A DNA stretch of 64,000 nt from Persicaria tinctoria (taxonomy: Eukaryota > Streptophyta > Magnoliopsida > Caryophyllales > Polygonaceae). The position numbers were made by a program, and so were the translations under genes. Below, piece after piece: positions 1 to 11,231 of this stretch (its first letter is position 1; each line of letters starts with the position of its first letter). The DNA lies in the NCBI GenBank assembly GCA_037127255.1, contig JBANSL010000013.1, positions 82,776,188 through 82,840,187 of the forward strand, written 5' to 3'. A model generated the notes under the pieces. It was not told the DNA's origin. It was given only the letters and a program-made list of their open reading frames with translations, and searched no databases.

Positions 1-89
1 CGCATATTTTGCCATTTTCTAATAGGGTACTGTACACGAAAATATATCGAAATCTTAAGCTATCCAAAATGGCAGACCCTCAACTGTAA
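1..89 (+). repeat. 168-bp satellite, left fragment
   Basis: This is the right-hand part (about half) of one 168-bp satellite monomer, cut off by the window edge on the left and by element 1 on the right. It has the diagnostic GCCATTTT and AAAATGGC words and the conserved ACGAAAATATATCGAAATC stretch. Positions 85-89 (TGTAA) are the left copy of the target-site duplication. Joining position 89 to 11232 restores the normal spacing to the next GACTCTG word, so this is the same array as the one starting at 11232. Confidence 0.95.
85..89 (+). repeat. Target-site duplication of element 1, left copy (TGTAA)
   Basis: The five bases TGTAA directly precede the left LTR and recur at 11227-11231 after the right LTR. 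The sequence equals the first five bases of the LTR itself, so the left junction reads TGTAATGTAAAGG. Most satellite monomers read CTCTAAT at this position rather than CTGTAAT, so the target monomer carried a private variant. Confidence 0.9.
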
Positions 90-370
90 TGTAAAGGCTC
101 GAATTTTCAAAATCCTAATTTTTCAGAAAAAGAGAATTAAAAATAAATTTAAATCGGATTTAAAAACTTGTTTCAGCGGATTCCGACCGGAATATAAAAT
201 TTTGACGAACAATTCCGTCATGTTACCTCGTGAATTTAAAATAATTATCGGCTGGCGATATCCTTTTCAGTTTCAAAAATCTAATTGATCGACTAAGCGG
301 GACTCGGAAAAACTAACATTCGTAAACTAATTTCGGGATTCAAAATTCACGTATTCGGGTTTTAATTCCG

Positions 371-381
371 GGTATTTAATT
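371..381 (+). promoter_or_regulatory. Possible TATA box in element 1 5' LTR
   Basis: A TATTTAA word in an AT-rich stretch lies about 50 bp before the start of a C/T-rich block. This is the arrangement expected for a U3 promoter followed by a pyrimidine-rich transcript leader. The same word is at about 8389-8399 in the right LTR. The call rests only on this word and its context. Confidence 0.3.
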
Positions 382-429
382 TTAACTGATGCCCGTAATT
401 AATACACGTCAATTCTCAGTCAAATCCTT

Positions 430-990
430 ACTTGTCCCCAGCCACCCTCCCGCCTAGCCTCTACTGCTCCCCTACACCTGTGGCATCTGTAAATCCATCC
501 CTCCGGTCCTCTTCTTCTGTACGCCATCTCTCCCATCACTTCACATCTCTCCCTACTTCAAATTCTTCAGCTTCTCCCCACTCTTCCGCTGCTCCCTTCC
601 ATCTTCATCACCGTTGTTCTCCATTCATCACCACCGTCGCCCTCCATCGATCACCATCGGCACCAACGCCACCCCTTGCTCCTCCCTCCTTCCTCCTCGG
701 AACCCCAACAGCAGCTGCAGCATCCCTCGGAGCCACCAGCGGCGGAGGAGTCACCACCGGAGCCGCCACGAGAGCCACCGCAACCCCATCATATCATTTC
801 CCCTGTTTGCGCACGAACCAACCTTCCGGTAAGCCGTTCTCCTTCTTTTCCGACCCAAACCATTCTCGAGCTCCTCCATCACTCTCACCCATGTCTGAAG
901 CAGGTCCGATGAACCATCGCGAGCCACCGACGAAGCCCAGAACTCCGATCGAGAGCTCCGAAGTCGCGAAAAACCCATCTCGGTGAGCTC
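430..990 (+). other. C/T-rich block in element 1 LTR
   Basis: This 560-bp block is markedly C-rich on the plus strand (CCTCC, CCATC and CCACC words), while its surroundings are AT-rich. It ends in two GT-splice-donor-like words (CCG/GTAAGC near 829 and TCG/GTGAGC near 980). A frame of 184 codons runs through it but begins at TTG, is Ser/Pro/Thr-rich and looks compositional. A transcribed leader (R/U5) is a reasonable reading, and capture of a host 5' exon is an alternative. The copy in the right LTR is at 8448-9008. Confidence 0.45.
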
Positions 991-2486
991 CGGAATTATT
1001 CTCGTTTCGATTCGTTTTCTTTTTTTTAGTCTTTTTCGATGCTTAGACTAATTGGGGGGTGAGAGTGGGCTGAGTGTGGGACGTTCGAGTGGGCTCGAGA
1101 CCTCCGGCGAGATCTCCGACGACCTCGAAATTGGCGATGGGCTACACGAGGCAGAGCAGCGAGGCGTGCGCCGGTGAGCAGAGGCGAGAGCTGCTGGACG
1201 TGGGAGGCTGACCGAGCGAGCAGGTGAGGCAGCGGGTGCGGGAACGAGAGCTGGCTAGTGACGTCAAGCAGCCAGCGAGCGAGGAGCCGACGGGATTTGC
1301 GCGAGGAAGGCCATGGCGCCTGGCGGGACTCCTTCCATTCGAAATTCAGGAGGAAGAAGGGAGCTGACGTGGGTCTTGTGGGGCCCTGCTCATTTATATG
1401 TCTTTGTTATTTAACGGGGTTTGGATTATCGGGTTTGGCTCGGTTCGGGTTATCCGTTTATTTATTTAACTAATTAGCGGGATTAAAATTAGTATATTTT
1501 GGGAAAATTATAAGAGTTGATTTATTAAATAAAAATGGTCGGGATTTTAGGGGATTTGGAAATAACTTATAAAAGTGTTAAATAAAGGGGGGTATTTAAA
1601 ATATCATGTAATACTATTTGAGATTTAAAATATATTATTGGGACTTCAAGATTTATAAAGGATTTGGAAAAGAATTTCAAGGTTGGAAATTAATCTAATA
1701 AATAAACTTAAAAGGGAATTTGGCGAGTATTTTCAAGGGTCGGAATACTTAACTATTTAACTGGGATTTGAAACGGTTCTGAAACTAACTCGGGAATAAG
1801 ACTTATTTGATGACTAACTAGCATGATAATATGATCGTTTGGCTAACAGTATGATATGTATGACTAATAGCATGACTTATGGTGAATTATTATATGAGAT
1901 TAAATGTTGGATAACTATGACGATCTAGTAGGATTTTATATCACACAAATGATGTCTTATGATTTTGATGAACCATTGGGGTATATGTGGAAATGATGTA
2001 TATGAAAATGCGGAATTGGTTGAATGATTTATGGAAAACGATGTGGTCTTGTGGAGCGGATGATGCGATGAAATGACTTCCATAATGTGTTACTTGTTCT
2101 ATTGATTGAGGTGTGCTTGAGTGCTTAATAGTTGGATGTAGACTTATGTATATTCAATCATGTACTAGGTGATACTATCTGATTGTGACTACTGTGTGCT
2201 GGATTCTTTTGTTGCCGATCTGCTAGCCAGGTAAGTACCTCCGGGGCTTACTCAGTAACCAGTACCTCCTGCCTGATGTGTCATATAGTATGTAGGTGTT
2301 TCATATGCATAAGAGCATGCCATGTAGTATCATGCTTAGGAATTGCACTTACGAATGAGCATTCTTATTCTGTATGCGTTTGAATACAGAACGGCCGTTA
2401 TCTATGAGTCCTAGAGTCCTTGCTAGGGTCATAGGGCAGCCCAGCTTCATCGGGTGTTGTCCTCCTCGAGTCATTTATATATATCA

Positions 2487-2556
2487 CGAGATACGAGATG
2501 GGCATGAGATATGATACGATGATGAGATATGATATGATGATGAGATTTGATATGAT
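2487..2556 (+). repeat. Degenerate GATATGA/GATGAGA minisatellite in 5' LTR
   Basis: About 70 bp consist of imperfect short repeats of the form GAGATATGATACGATGAT and close variants. They follow a run of TATATATA. The purine-rich repeats give spurious Met/Tyr/Asp-rich or Ile/Ser-rich short frames on the two strands. The identical block is at 10505-10574. Confidence 0.7.
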
Positions 2557-3212
2557 TATAGCATCGAACTGGCCAGTCTCCACCTTGTCTGGAAGAGGGG
2601 TGGTGGTAGAAGAGGGATATACCACTTGGTATTCTTTGTTAAGGCCTTACTTAATATTCCGCACATATGAGTTAGGAACATGATAGTGTGGTTAATATTC
2701 CAGTACTGCATGAAGGCATCTTTATTCTAGGTATAGGCGTATTATATGTCCTCAGCGCGGTCAGAGGACCCGCAGGCGGACTCTTGGCCTGACTTGGTGG
2801 TATAGTTTCAGGTACCCGATACACTGCTTGATTTTGTGCTGTTATGACGGGGTCTATTCATATGGCGGAGAGGGAGTGTTTGAAACCTGACTTCACCAGA
2901 TTCATGCTTTTGGAATTTCTCCCTACTTATACTCTGTTTTGACCCGGCTCTACCGTGGCACAGGTTGTATCATTTTCAGAACTTATGCCCTCTGCATGAT
3001 AAAGGATTTTCCGCGTTGTAGACTTAGGATAGGTACAGGGGTTTACCCCGGGGTCTCCAACGGACCTTTCGGATTTGGGTGCGAAATCCCAGTTTAAACT
3101 ACAAATCTTCGGTTTCAAACCTTCAACCTGTACTCGGGGCGCAAGATCCTAACGAGGGGTTTTATCCCTCGAAACGTAACTCGGGAATCATAATCCCGGG
3201 CCGTTACAAAGG

Positions 3213-3224
3213 TGGTATCAGAGC
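3213..3224 (+). other. Primer-binding site, tRNA-iMet, element 1
   Basis: TGGTATCAGAGC lies four bases after the LTR end. It is complementary to the 3' end of plant initiator methionine tRNA, the standard primer of many Ty3/gypsy and Ty1/copia plant elements. Reverse transcription of minus-strand DNA would start here. Confidence 0.93.
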
Positions 3225-3454
3225 TGAGGTTGTGCAATCCGAGTACAATAGGTTGAAGGGGTTTTGAAAATCGCCCAATGTTTTCAAATGGTTTTGGAAA
3301 ATATTTTATAAAGGGCAAAATGAATTTAATTGGACTTAAAACCTAAAATGAATAAAGGGGAAATAATCTCGTGGGTAGAGACCCAAGCGGTAGACATCCC
3401 TTATGGATGTAGAATTCGGGGAACGGTAGGCAAAATACTAGCTTTTATTTACAG

Positions 3455-3559
3455 ATGGGCCTAGAAGACTCCAAGGAACACCACGGAGGTTGGAGTGTTG
3501 AGTTAGGAGGTCATGAGGTTTTGCCCCTCCGGCCAGTCGTCCCTCGAAGGACGGCATAG
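3455..3559 (+). pseudogene. Possible gag start remnant, 34 codons
   Basis: An ATG follows TTTATTTACAG, which looks like a 3' splice acceptor. It opens a short frame rich in charged and Gly residues that stops at 3557-3559. It sits about 250 bp inside the left LTR, where gag normally begins. Nothing beyond position supports a Gag origin, and the frame may be chance. Confidence 0.2.
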
Positions 3560-5070
3560 ATCGTCTTTATGCTTACGTTATATGTACATATATGCAATTG
3601 GGCCCGATGGCGATTCTCCTCGAAGAGGATCATATTAATCTTGTTGATTGCTTCCGTGTTGAGTGCTAATGTGCTTAGGATAGCGAATTAATTAGAATGC
3701 CTTAACTTGAACATGTAAATGACCATATTTGCAAACGGGATAGCGGGAGGAAACCTTATTCTTATCTAATAAGACTTTCTATCTTGTCAGAATAGTTCTT
3801 CCATAGTACAACCCCCTTGATAATCCCGATTCCGTCATCCGTCCCACCAAAGCACTTGGATGTGATAGTAAGGGTCGAGAGTGTTGGTTCCTCTAGACTT
3901 GAGTCCTATTTGTATTCCAACCATAGATGTCAATCGAGTCTCATACTTAATGTCAACATTCTCTACGGGAAATTGGGTCGATCAACGTACTACTTTCGGG
4001 GATTGTGTATGATTTGAGGGTTACCTGAGGTTGACTATCGACATTCTTCCGAGTTAGGAGTGCGTTATCTTATGGAGTCATCCCTCTTGAGTCTCGTAAT
4101 GGTCAACCGTGTCTCCTTGTCAAAAGAGTCAAACACGAATTCTACCATCTTCTTTCGGGTACCTTGCATGGTTGCACTTATGAGTAAATGTATGTGCCGT
4201 ATGTATTGAATTCCTATGATTACTGTCACCCTATGAACTAGGTCCATGATAGTGTGCTCAACTCTCGTTGTATGTTAAAATGTGAATTGGATGACTTAAC
4301 ATGCCAGATGAACCTCATTGGACCTCATGACTGTGTACATGTTTAATAAGTATTGCTACTATCATGTAGGATATATACCTCCCAGTTATAAGTCCTCATA
4401 TGATTTTGTGACATCTTAGTCTTAGTATGTGAATATGGATGTATGTGATGAGATAATTGCTATACCAACTCTGCATGAATTGACTATACCCTTAGCATGA
4501 TTTTTAAAGTGCATCTTAGCATGCTTGCCTTAATCTCGCAATATTATGACTTGCTTATGTGTGTATCTAAATTGAGTGATAATTCGTGCATAGGATATCT
4601 TGTGACGGTTGCTAGGTCTTGCATAACTTATGACATATATATCCCATGTCAGTGTGTGCATACATGTTCTTAGTCTGTCAAGCATGATTGGTGAATGAAA
4701 TGATAGGTTGCTAGCTTGTTCTGCGCACACATAAAGATGATTATATGAACATGTTATGAATGCATAAATCGATATCCCTTGAGATAAGTGCATACTAGTG
4801 TGAAATAATGTGATGATATCTCTTGATTTTTTTATGTGCTTGTGTGCCACAATTATAAGGGCACCGTTGTAACTCTCGGGTTAGGATCTTCTCCTTGGTC
4901 TCGTCGTCCCTAGTTCTGGTCCATGTCTGAACTCTTAAGGAAGTTGTGTCGTCCGCCCTTGTCTCTCCCCTATCTCCGTAACTTCTAACCCTTGCAATCC
5001 TTCGATGAGCGCCGACATGTAAGAAAGGACCGACGACCAAGTGGCACCATAGCAGCACAACGGAAGTGTG

Positions 5071-5087
5071 ATGGGTCCATGACCCAT
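5071..5087. repeat. Small inverted repeat in internal region
   Basis: ATGGGTC and GACCCAT form a perfect 7-bp stem around CAT. The surrounding block from about 4860 to 5200 is less G-biased than the rest of the internal region. No function can be assigned. Confidence 0.4.
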
Positions 5088-8000
5088 AGACCACACAGGA
5101 CTGACGTCGCCAAAAGTATACAAAGGACGAACACATTTGAAAGATGGTAGCCGCGTACGTGATTCTCTTAGATGACTCAAAGAAGGACGTTCTTAACTCA
5201 AATCGTGGATTCTTCTATACTAATCGGAATTGATGTTTTGTGATAGGCCTAGAACTGACATAATTGAATGTGTGATGACGGATGTGCTGAATATATTGGT
5301 AGCAATGATTGCCTGACTAACTTGTTTCTATGACGATGTGCCTTGGTGCTTGTTATTCTGACTTGCGAGTGAGTAGGTTATGGGTTATATCTATGTGAGT
5401 GCTTTCTTCTTGAGCTTGAGTCGTGAGATTCTTCAGTGAGACGGGTTGGAAAGTGGCAGGTGGATTAAGGTCTTCGGATTGGGTCATTGGTCGTGTGAGA
5501 TAGGGGGCATGAATGATGCGTTAGCTTGAGTAGAGCCGAGTGAGTTGGGATGTGTCGAAGATAGTGGTTCGTGAATATAGATGAGCTTCGAGGTAGGTCT
5601 TAGGTGGGGAGTGGGGCTAGTATGTTGAGATTTTGAGGGAGATGTCCTAGCTAGGAGTGTCAGTAAGTAGTAGGTGCGCGGTGTGAGCGGTTGAGGCCTA
5701 GACTAGTTGCACGAGAGTGACCTAACAAGTGGGTGTGAGTATAGGCAGTTGGCGTAGTTCTAGAGGTGGATGGGCGAGCTAGGAGTTGATCGGGGGATTC
5801 TTGAGGGGAGGTTTTGTGAGACGGATTGGTGTACTAAGGAAGGTGTCTAGATAGTCTATGAGCGGATCGTGGGCGGTGTCGAGGATGATCGATTAAGGAA
5901 TGTCTGAGGAATCGTAGAATTTGGGACTAGGTGATGTGTGCTGAGAGTGGGGGCGATTTCATTAAAGGATGAGGTTGATGTATTGCTAAGGAAGAGTAGT
6001 ATGAGGTTTCTTGGGAAATTATCGATCGGGGATATTACGTTGTTCATATCAGGGTTGTTCGTGTGATGAGTATTTGGGGTTGTTTAGATAGGATTGGTAA
6101 TACTTGGGGAATTTATGAGTGAAGGATCTCTAGATGCATTGTTGGAGGATTTTGGGATAGGGAATGAATCGGGATTTATGTGTGGAGATCATTGTGGCTA
6201 TTGAGGTAATTGAGGATGTGAGATGAATCTTCGAGGAAAGGCTGGTAGCTAGGCAAGGATGTAGTTGACATTCCTAGTAAGACTGTGGGCTTAAGGTTGA
6301 GATAGAGAGATTATGAGCAGGGATTTGGGAACTGGGCAAAGCAGAAGGTATTGAGGACGCTAGAGGAGAAGAGATTTTTTTTTTGGTTGGTGAAGTTGCG
6401 GTGCTTAGGAAATTCGGACGAGGATGTCATAGGAATTCGGTGAAAATGTTGATCGGTATATAAGGGTTTAAGTGGTAGAGATTTCAAAGTTTAAGGAAGC
6501 GTGATCTGAGGCAATTTGGGAAAACATGCGGAGTTGAGGGAAGATGGTCTAGGATGGGTCGGCTTGAGGGTCATGGTGATTCGTGGTTGGGAGTACCACT
6601 AGTTGGGTTCTGCGTTAGAATTGGTCGGGAGTGTCAGGTCTGAGATTGTCAGCATGAGTTGGGTCCTTAGAGGTGGATGGTTAGTGAGAGTGGTTAGCGA
6701 AATGGGAAATATGATCAGGTTAGCAAGGTGATTCGAGATGTCCCTTTAGGAGATGATGGTCGGGCGGAGTCTTGAGAGCCTAGAAAGAGTTAGCGAGATT
6801 GTTAAGAAGTGTCTAGATCAATCGTGAGAGTGGTTCATTTGAGGACTCGAAATTTTCTATTTGAGGGTAAAGATGGGGTTGATAGATGAACCCTAGGGCA
6901 AGGATGTGTTATATATGGAGTCTTGATAGTAGATCGAGTTGTTCAGCTTGTCGAAACGAGGGAATTTTGTGATTTGGGAACTCCGAGAGATAGTTTTAAA
7001 TAGTCGAGTGGAAGGTAGGACTTGAGATCGGGATGTCGAAGTGGATTGGCCCTTAGATTGTTGATGGCATATGAGTTGGGATACCTAGTAGTTGGTTTGG
7101 GTATTCGGCCTTGGTTACGAATAGTTATGAGGCTATAAGGGTTGTATGTGAGCAGGATACAATGGGTCCTAGAATTGGTAGTGGATTGAGTTGGTAGACC
7201 TTGGTGAAGTTGATCTTAATGCAAGAGCTGATGGGTAGTGGTCGTGTCTTGTCATGATTGGTAGTTATAGGCAGGTTCACTTGAGGTTGTGATCTAGCGT
7301 ATGCTTCACTTGGGGGCCGAATGTGGTGCGAATTTTATGTTATAGACGATGTTGATTCTATGATATATGGTCGTTGACAATAGTGAACTGTTAGTACTAA
7401 CATAGTTATTCACTAAACTCGATGGGATGCTAATTTACGGAAGTACTTGTTGGCCTCTAATGCGATGACGCTTGGCAGTAGCATGAGTATGATGTGCTTA
7501 GCTGATTGATATAACGTGCTTATCTAATTGATGTGGTGTGTAACTTTCGTGAAATGATGTGATAAATTCTACCATATATGATACGATGATAGATATGCTA
7601 TGGTATGTGGCTATTCTTGAGGTGATTATGTTATGCTATTAGACGTGAGATGCTATTGTTGTTCGATATATATACATTATGATTGATGATGGAAATGATA
7701 GGAATTGAACTGGTGGACCTTAATTATGACTTGAAACCTAGGAAGGGAATATATGATTAGCCTTTAGAGGTGGATGATAGGATGAATGGAGAGGTTAGGA
7801 ATGCTTTTGACTAATGCCGAACTTGAAGTGTTGAACGATGTTTTAAAGAGCACGTTGTGATGTTTTGAGTTATGATATGACCGCGGAGTCGGAGTAAGGA
7901 TGTGGTAGGGCCCATATTACATTCTTGCTACGATCTGTTGGGGATATTATGATCACAGCAACGGTACTGTGAGGATCTTATAGGGGCGCTTATGAGATGC

Positions 8001-8091
8001 TTACGGGATCAACGGCATGATCCTTGGACTCACCAATTTCAAACTTCATCCCCTATTTTAAGATGATTTTAGTCTCGGGGACGAGACTTGT

Positions 8092-8107
8092 TTTTAGAGG
8101 TGGATGA
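8092..8107 (+). other. Polypurine tract of element 1
   Basis: TTTTAGAGGTGGATGA ends directly at the TG of the right LTR, where plus-strand DNA synthesis would be primed. It is not a pure purine run. A TCGGGGACGAGAC word lies just upstream, a context I associate with the end of the internal region in Tekay/Del elements. Three further copies of TAGAGGTGGATG occur inside the element. Confidence 0.65.
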
Positions 8108-11100
8108 TGTAAAGGCTCGAATTTTCAAAATCCTAATTTTTCAGAAAAAGAGAATTAAAAATAAATTTAAATCGGATTTAAAAACTTGTTTCAGCGGATT
8201 CCGACCGGAATATAAAATTTTGACGAACAATTCCGTCATGTTACCTCGTGAATTTAAAATAATTATCGGCTGGCGATATCCTTTTCAGTTTCAAAAATCT
8301 AATTGATCGACTAAGCGGGACTCGGAAAAACTAACATTCGTAAACTAATTTCGGGATTCAAAATTCACGTATTCGGGTTTTAATTCCGGGTATTTAATTT
8401 TAACTGATGCCCGTAATTAATACACGTCAATTCTCAGTCAAATCCTTACTTGTCCCCAGCCACCCTCCCGCCTAGCCTCTACTGCTCCCCTACACCTGTG
8501 GCATCTGTAAATCCATCCCTCCGGTCCTCTTCTTCTGTACGCCATCTCTCCCATCACTTCACATCTCTCCCTACTTCAAATTCTTCAGCTTCTCCCCACT
8601 CTTCCGCTGCTCCCTTCCATCTTCATCACCGTTGTTCTCCATTCATCACCACCGTCGCCCTCCATCGATCACCATCGGCACCAACGCCACCCCTTGCTCC
8701 TCCCTCCTTCCTCCTCGGAACCCCAACAGCAGCTGCAGCATCCCTCGGAGCCACCAGCGGCGGAGGAGTCACCACCGGAGCCGCCACGAGAGCCACCGCA
8801 ACCCCATCATATCATTTCCCCTGTTTGCGCACGAACCAACCTTCCGGTAAGCCGTTCTCCTTCTTTTCCGACCCAAACCATTCTCGAGCTCCTCCATCAC
8901 TCTCACCCATGTCTGAAGCAGGTCCGATGAACCATCGCGAGCCACCGACGAAGCCCAGAACTCCGATCGAGAGCTCCGAAGTCGCGAAAAACCCATCTCG
9001 GTGAGCTCCGGAATTATTCTCGTTTCGATTCGTTTTCTTTTTTTTAGTCTTTTTCGATGCTTAGACTAATTGGGGGGTGAGAGTGGGCTGAGTGTGGGAC
9101 GTTCGAGTGGGCTCGAGACCTCCGGCGAGATCTCCGACGACCTCGAAATTGGCGATGGGCTACACGAGGCAGAGCAGCGAGGCGTGCGCCGGTGAGCAGA
9201 GGCGAGAGCTGCTGGACGTGGGAGGCTGACCGAGCGAGCAGGTGAGGCAGCGGGTGCGGGAACGAGAGCTGGCTAGTGACGTCAAGCAGCCAGCGAGCGA
9301 GGAGCCGACGGGATTTGCGCGAGGAAGGCCATGGCGCCTGGCGGGACTCCTTCCATTCGAAATTCAGGAGGAAGAAGGGAGCTGACGTGGGTCTTGTGGG
9401 GCCCTGCTCATTTATATGTCTTTGTTATTTAACGGGGTTTGGATTATCGGGTTTGGCTCGGTTCGGGTTATCCGTTTATTTATTTAACTAATTAGCGGGA
9501 TTAAAATTAGTATATTTTGGGAAAATTATAAGAGTTGATTTATTAAATAAAAATGGTCGGGATTTTAGGGGATTTGGAAATAACTTATAAAAGTGTTAAA
9601 TAAAGGGGGGTATTTAAAATATCATGTAATACTATTTGAGATTTAAAATATATTATTGGGACTTCAAGATTTATAAAGGATTTGGAAAAGAATTTCAAGG
9701 TTGGAAATTAATCTAATAAATAAACTTAAAAGGGAATTTGGCGAGTATTTTCAAGGGTCGGAATACTTAACTATTTAACTGGGATTTGAAACGGTTCTGA
9801 AACTAACTCGGGAATAAGACTTATTTGATGACTAACTAGCATGATAATATGATCGTTTGGCTAACAGTATGATATGTATGACTAATAGCATGACTTATGG
9901 TGAATTATTATATGAGATTAAATGTTGGATAACTATGACGATCTAGTAGGATTTTATATCACACAAATGATGTCTTATGATTTTGATGAACCATTGGGGT
10001 ATATGTGGAAATGATGTATATGAAAATGCGGAATTGGTTGAATGATTTATGGAAAACGATGTGGTCTTGTGGAGCGGATGATGCGATGAAATGACTTCCA
10101 TAATGTGTTACTTGTTCTATTGATTGAGGTGTGCTTGAGTGCTTAATAGTTGGATGTAGACTTATGTATATTCAATCATGTACTAGGTGATACTATCTGA
10201 TTGTGACTACTGTGTGCTGGATTCTTTTGTTGCCGATCTGCTAGCCAGGTAAGTACCTCCGGGGCTTACTCAGTAACCAGTACCTCCTGCCTGATGTGTC
10301 ATATAGTATGTAGGTGTTTCATATGCATAAGAGCATGCCATGTAGTATCATGCTTAGGAATTGCACTTACGAATGAGCATTCTTATTCTGTATGCGTTTG
10401 AATACAGAACGGCCGTTATCTATGAGTCCTAGAGTCCTTGCTAGGGTCATAGGGCAGCCCAGCTTCATCGGGTGTTGTCCTCCTCGAGTCATTTATATAT
10501 ATCACGAGATACGAGATGGGCATGAGATATGATACGATGATGAGATATGATATGATGATGAGATTTGATATGATTATAGCATCGAACTGGCCAGTCTCCA
10601 CCTTGTCTGGAAGAGGGGTGGTGGTAGAAGAGGGATATACCACTTGGTATTCTTTGTTAAGGCCTTACTTAATATTCCGCACATATGAGTTAGGAACATG
10701 ATAGTGTGGTTAATATTCCAGTACTGCATGAAGGCATCTTTATTCTAGGTATAGGCGTATTATATGTCCTCAGCGCGGTCAGAGGACCCGCAGGCGGACT
10801 CTTGGCCTGACTTGGTGGTATAGTTTCAGGTACCCGATACACTGCTTGATTTTGTGCTGTTATGACGGGGTCTATTCATATGGCGGAGAGGGAGTGTTTG
10901 AAACCTGACTTCACCAGATTCATGCTTTTGGAATTTCTCCCTACTTATACTCTGTTTTGACCCGGCTCTACCGTGGCACAGGTTGTATCATTTTCAGAAC
11001 TTATGCCCTCTGCATGATAAAGGATTTTCCGCGTTGTAGACTTAGGATAGGTACAGGGGTTTACCCCGGGGTCTCCAACGGACCTTTCGGATTTGGGTGC

Positions 11101-11226
11101 GAAATCCCAGTTTAAACTACAAATCTTCGGTTTCAAACCTTCAACCTGTACTCGGGGCGCAAGATCCTAACGAGGGGTTTTATCCCTCGAAACGTAACTC
11201 GGGAATCATAATCCCGGGCCGTTACA
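8108..11226 (+). repeat. 3' LTR of element 1
   Basis: This is the second 3,119-bp LTR, offset by exactly 8,018 bp from the first, with the same length and the same termini. Homopolymers that would be expected to drift are equal in both copies (for example the T8 near 1020/9038 and the G6 near 1587/9605). I saw no substitution by eye. It ends TTACA at 11226 and is followed by the target duplication TGTAA. Confidence 0.93.
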
Positions 11227-11231
11227 TGTAA
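11227..11231 (+). repeat. Target-site duplication of element 1, right copy (TGTAA)
   Basis: This is the direct copy of 85-89. The satellite resumes at 11232 with the normal GACTCTG word at 11233. Confidence 0.9.

Larger units (their letters stand above)
90..3208 (+). repeat. 5' LTR of element 1
   Basis: This long terminal repeat of 3,119 bp runs from TGTAAAGGCTCG to CCCGGGCCGTTACA. It is AT-rich from 90 to 420 with a TATTTAA word near 373-379, strongly C/T-rich from about 430 to 830, and GC-rich from about 1080 to 1330. After that it is AT-rich, with a short purine/pyrimidine minisatellite at 2487-2556. Several short open frames exist (for example 432-986, which starts on TTG), but none resembles a known protein, and the same frames recur unchanged in the other LTR, so I do not call them genes. 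A perfect plant-type donor word CAG/GTAAGT lies at 2228-2236. Confidence 0.93.
3209..8107 (+). other. Noncoding internal region of element 1
   Basis: This 4,899-bp interval between the LTRs has the position of gag-pol but shows none of its motifs in any frame: no CCHC knuckle, DTG/DSG protease, YVDD-like RT motif or DDE integrase. The only gag-like hint is an ATG at 3455 after a pyrimidine stretch and ACAG, opening 34 codons before a stop. From about 5380 to 7330 the plus strand is very G-rich and C-poor, full of GAGTGGG, GATTGG and GTGAG words. The 12-mer TAGAGGTGGATG occurs four times (5761, about 6668, about 7765 and about 8095), the last being the PPT. I recognise no captured host gene. 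Confidence 0.8.
90..11226 (+). mobile_element. Element 1: non-autonomous LTR retrotransposon (LARD-like)
   Basis: This is a complete 11,137-bp LTR retrotransposon inserted in the satellite. It has two 3,119-bp direct LTRs (90-3208 and 8108-11226) that start TGTAA and end TTACA, a tRNA-iMet primer-binding site just inside the left LTR, a purine-rich tract before the right LTR, and a 5-bp target duplication TGTAA (85-89 and 11227-11231). The 4.9-kb internal part has no gag, protease, RT, RNase H or integrase and no reading frame above about 115 codons. I saw no difference between the LTRs: they have equal length, and every longer frame is repeated unchanged at a constant 8,018-bp offset. The insertion is therefore very recent, and the enzymes must have come from another element. 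The iMet PBS and a CGGGGACGAGA word just before the PPT recall Tekay/Del chromoviruses from memory. The large noncoding structure fits the LARD class. Confidence 0.9.

Noticed and set aside
432..986. 184-codon frame in the element 1 LTR (also 8450-9004)
   Set aside because: It starts on TTG, is a Ser/Pro/Thr-rich product of a C/T-rich block, overlaps other open frames in the same block, and shows no recognisable domain.
4530..5180. Overlapping minus-strand frames of 81-113 codons in the element 1 interior
   Set aside because: No motif or family resemblance. They overlap each other in different frames, and base skew explains the lack of stops.
3209..8107. Host gene captured in element 1
   Set aside because: I searched for long frames and recognisable motifs on both strands and found none. 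Splice-like words alone are not evidence.
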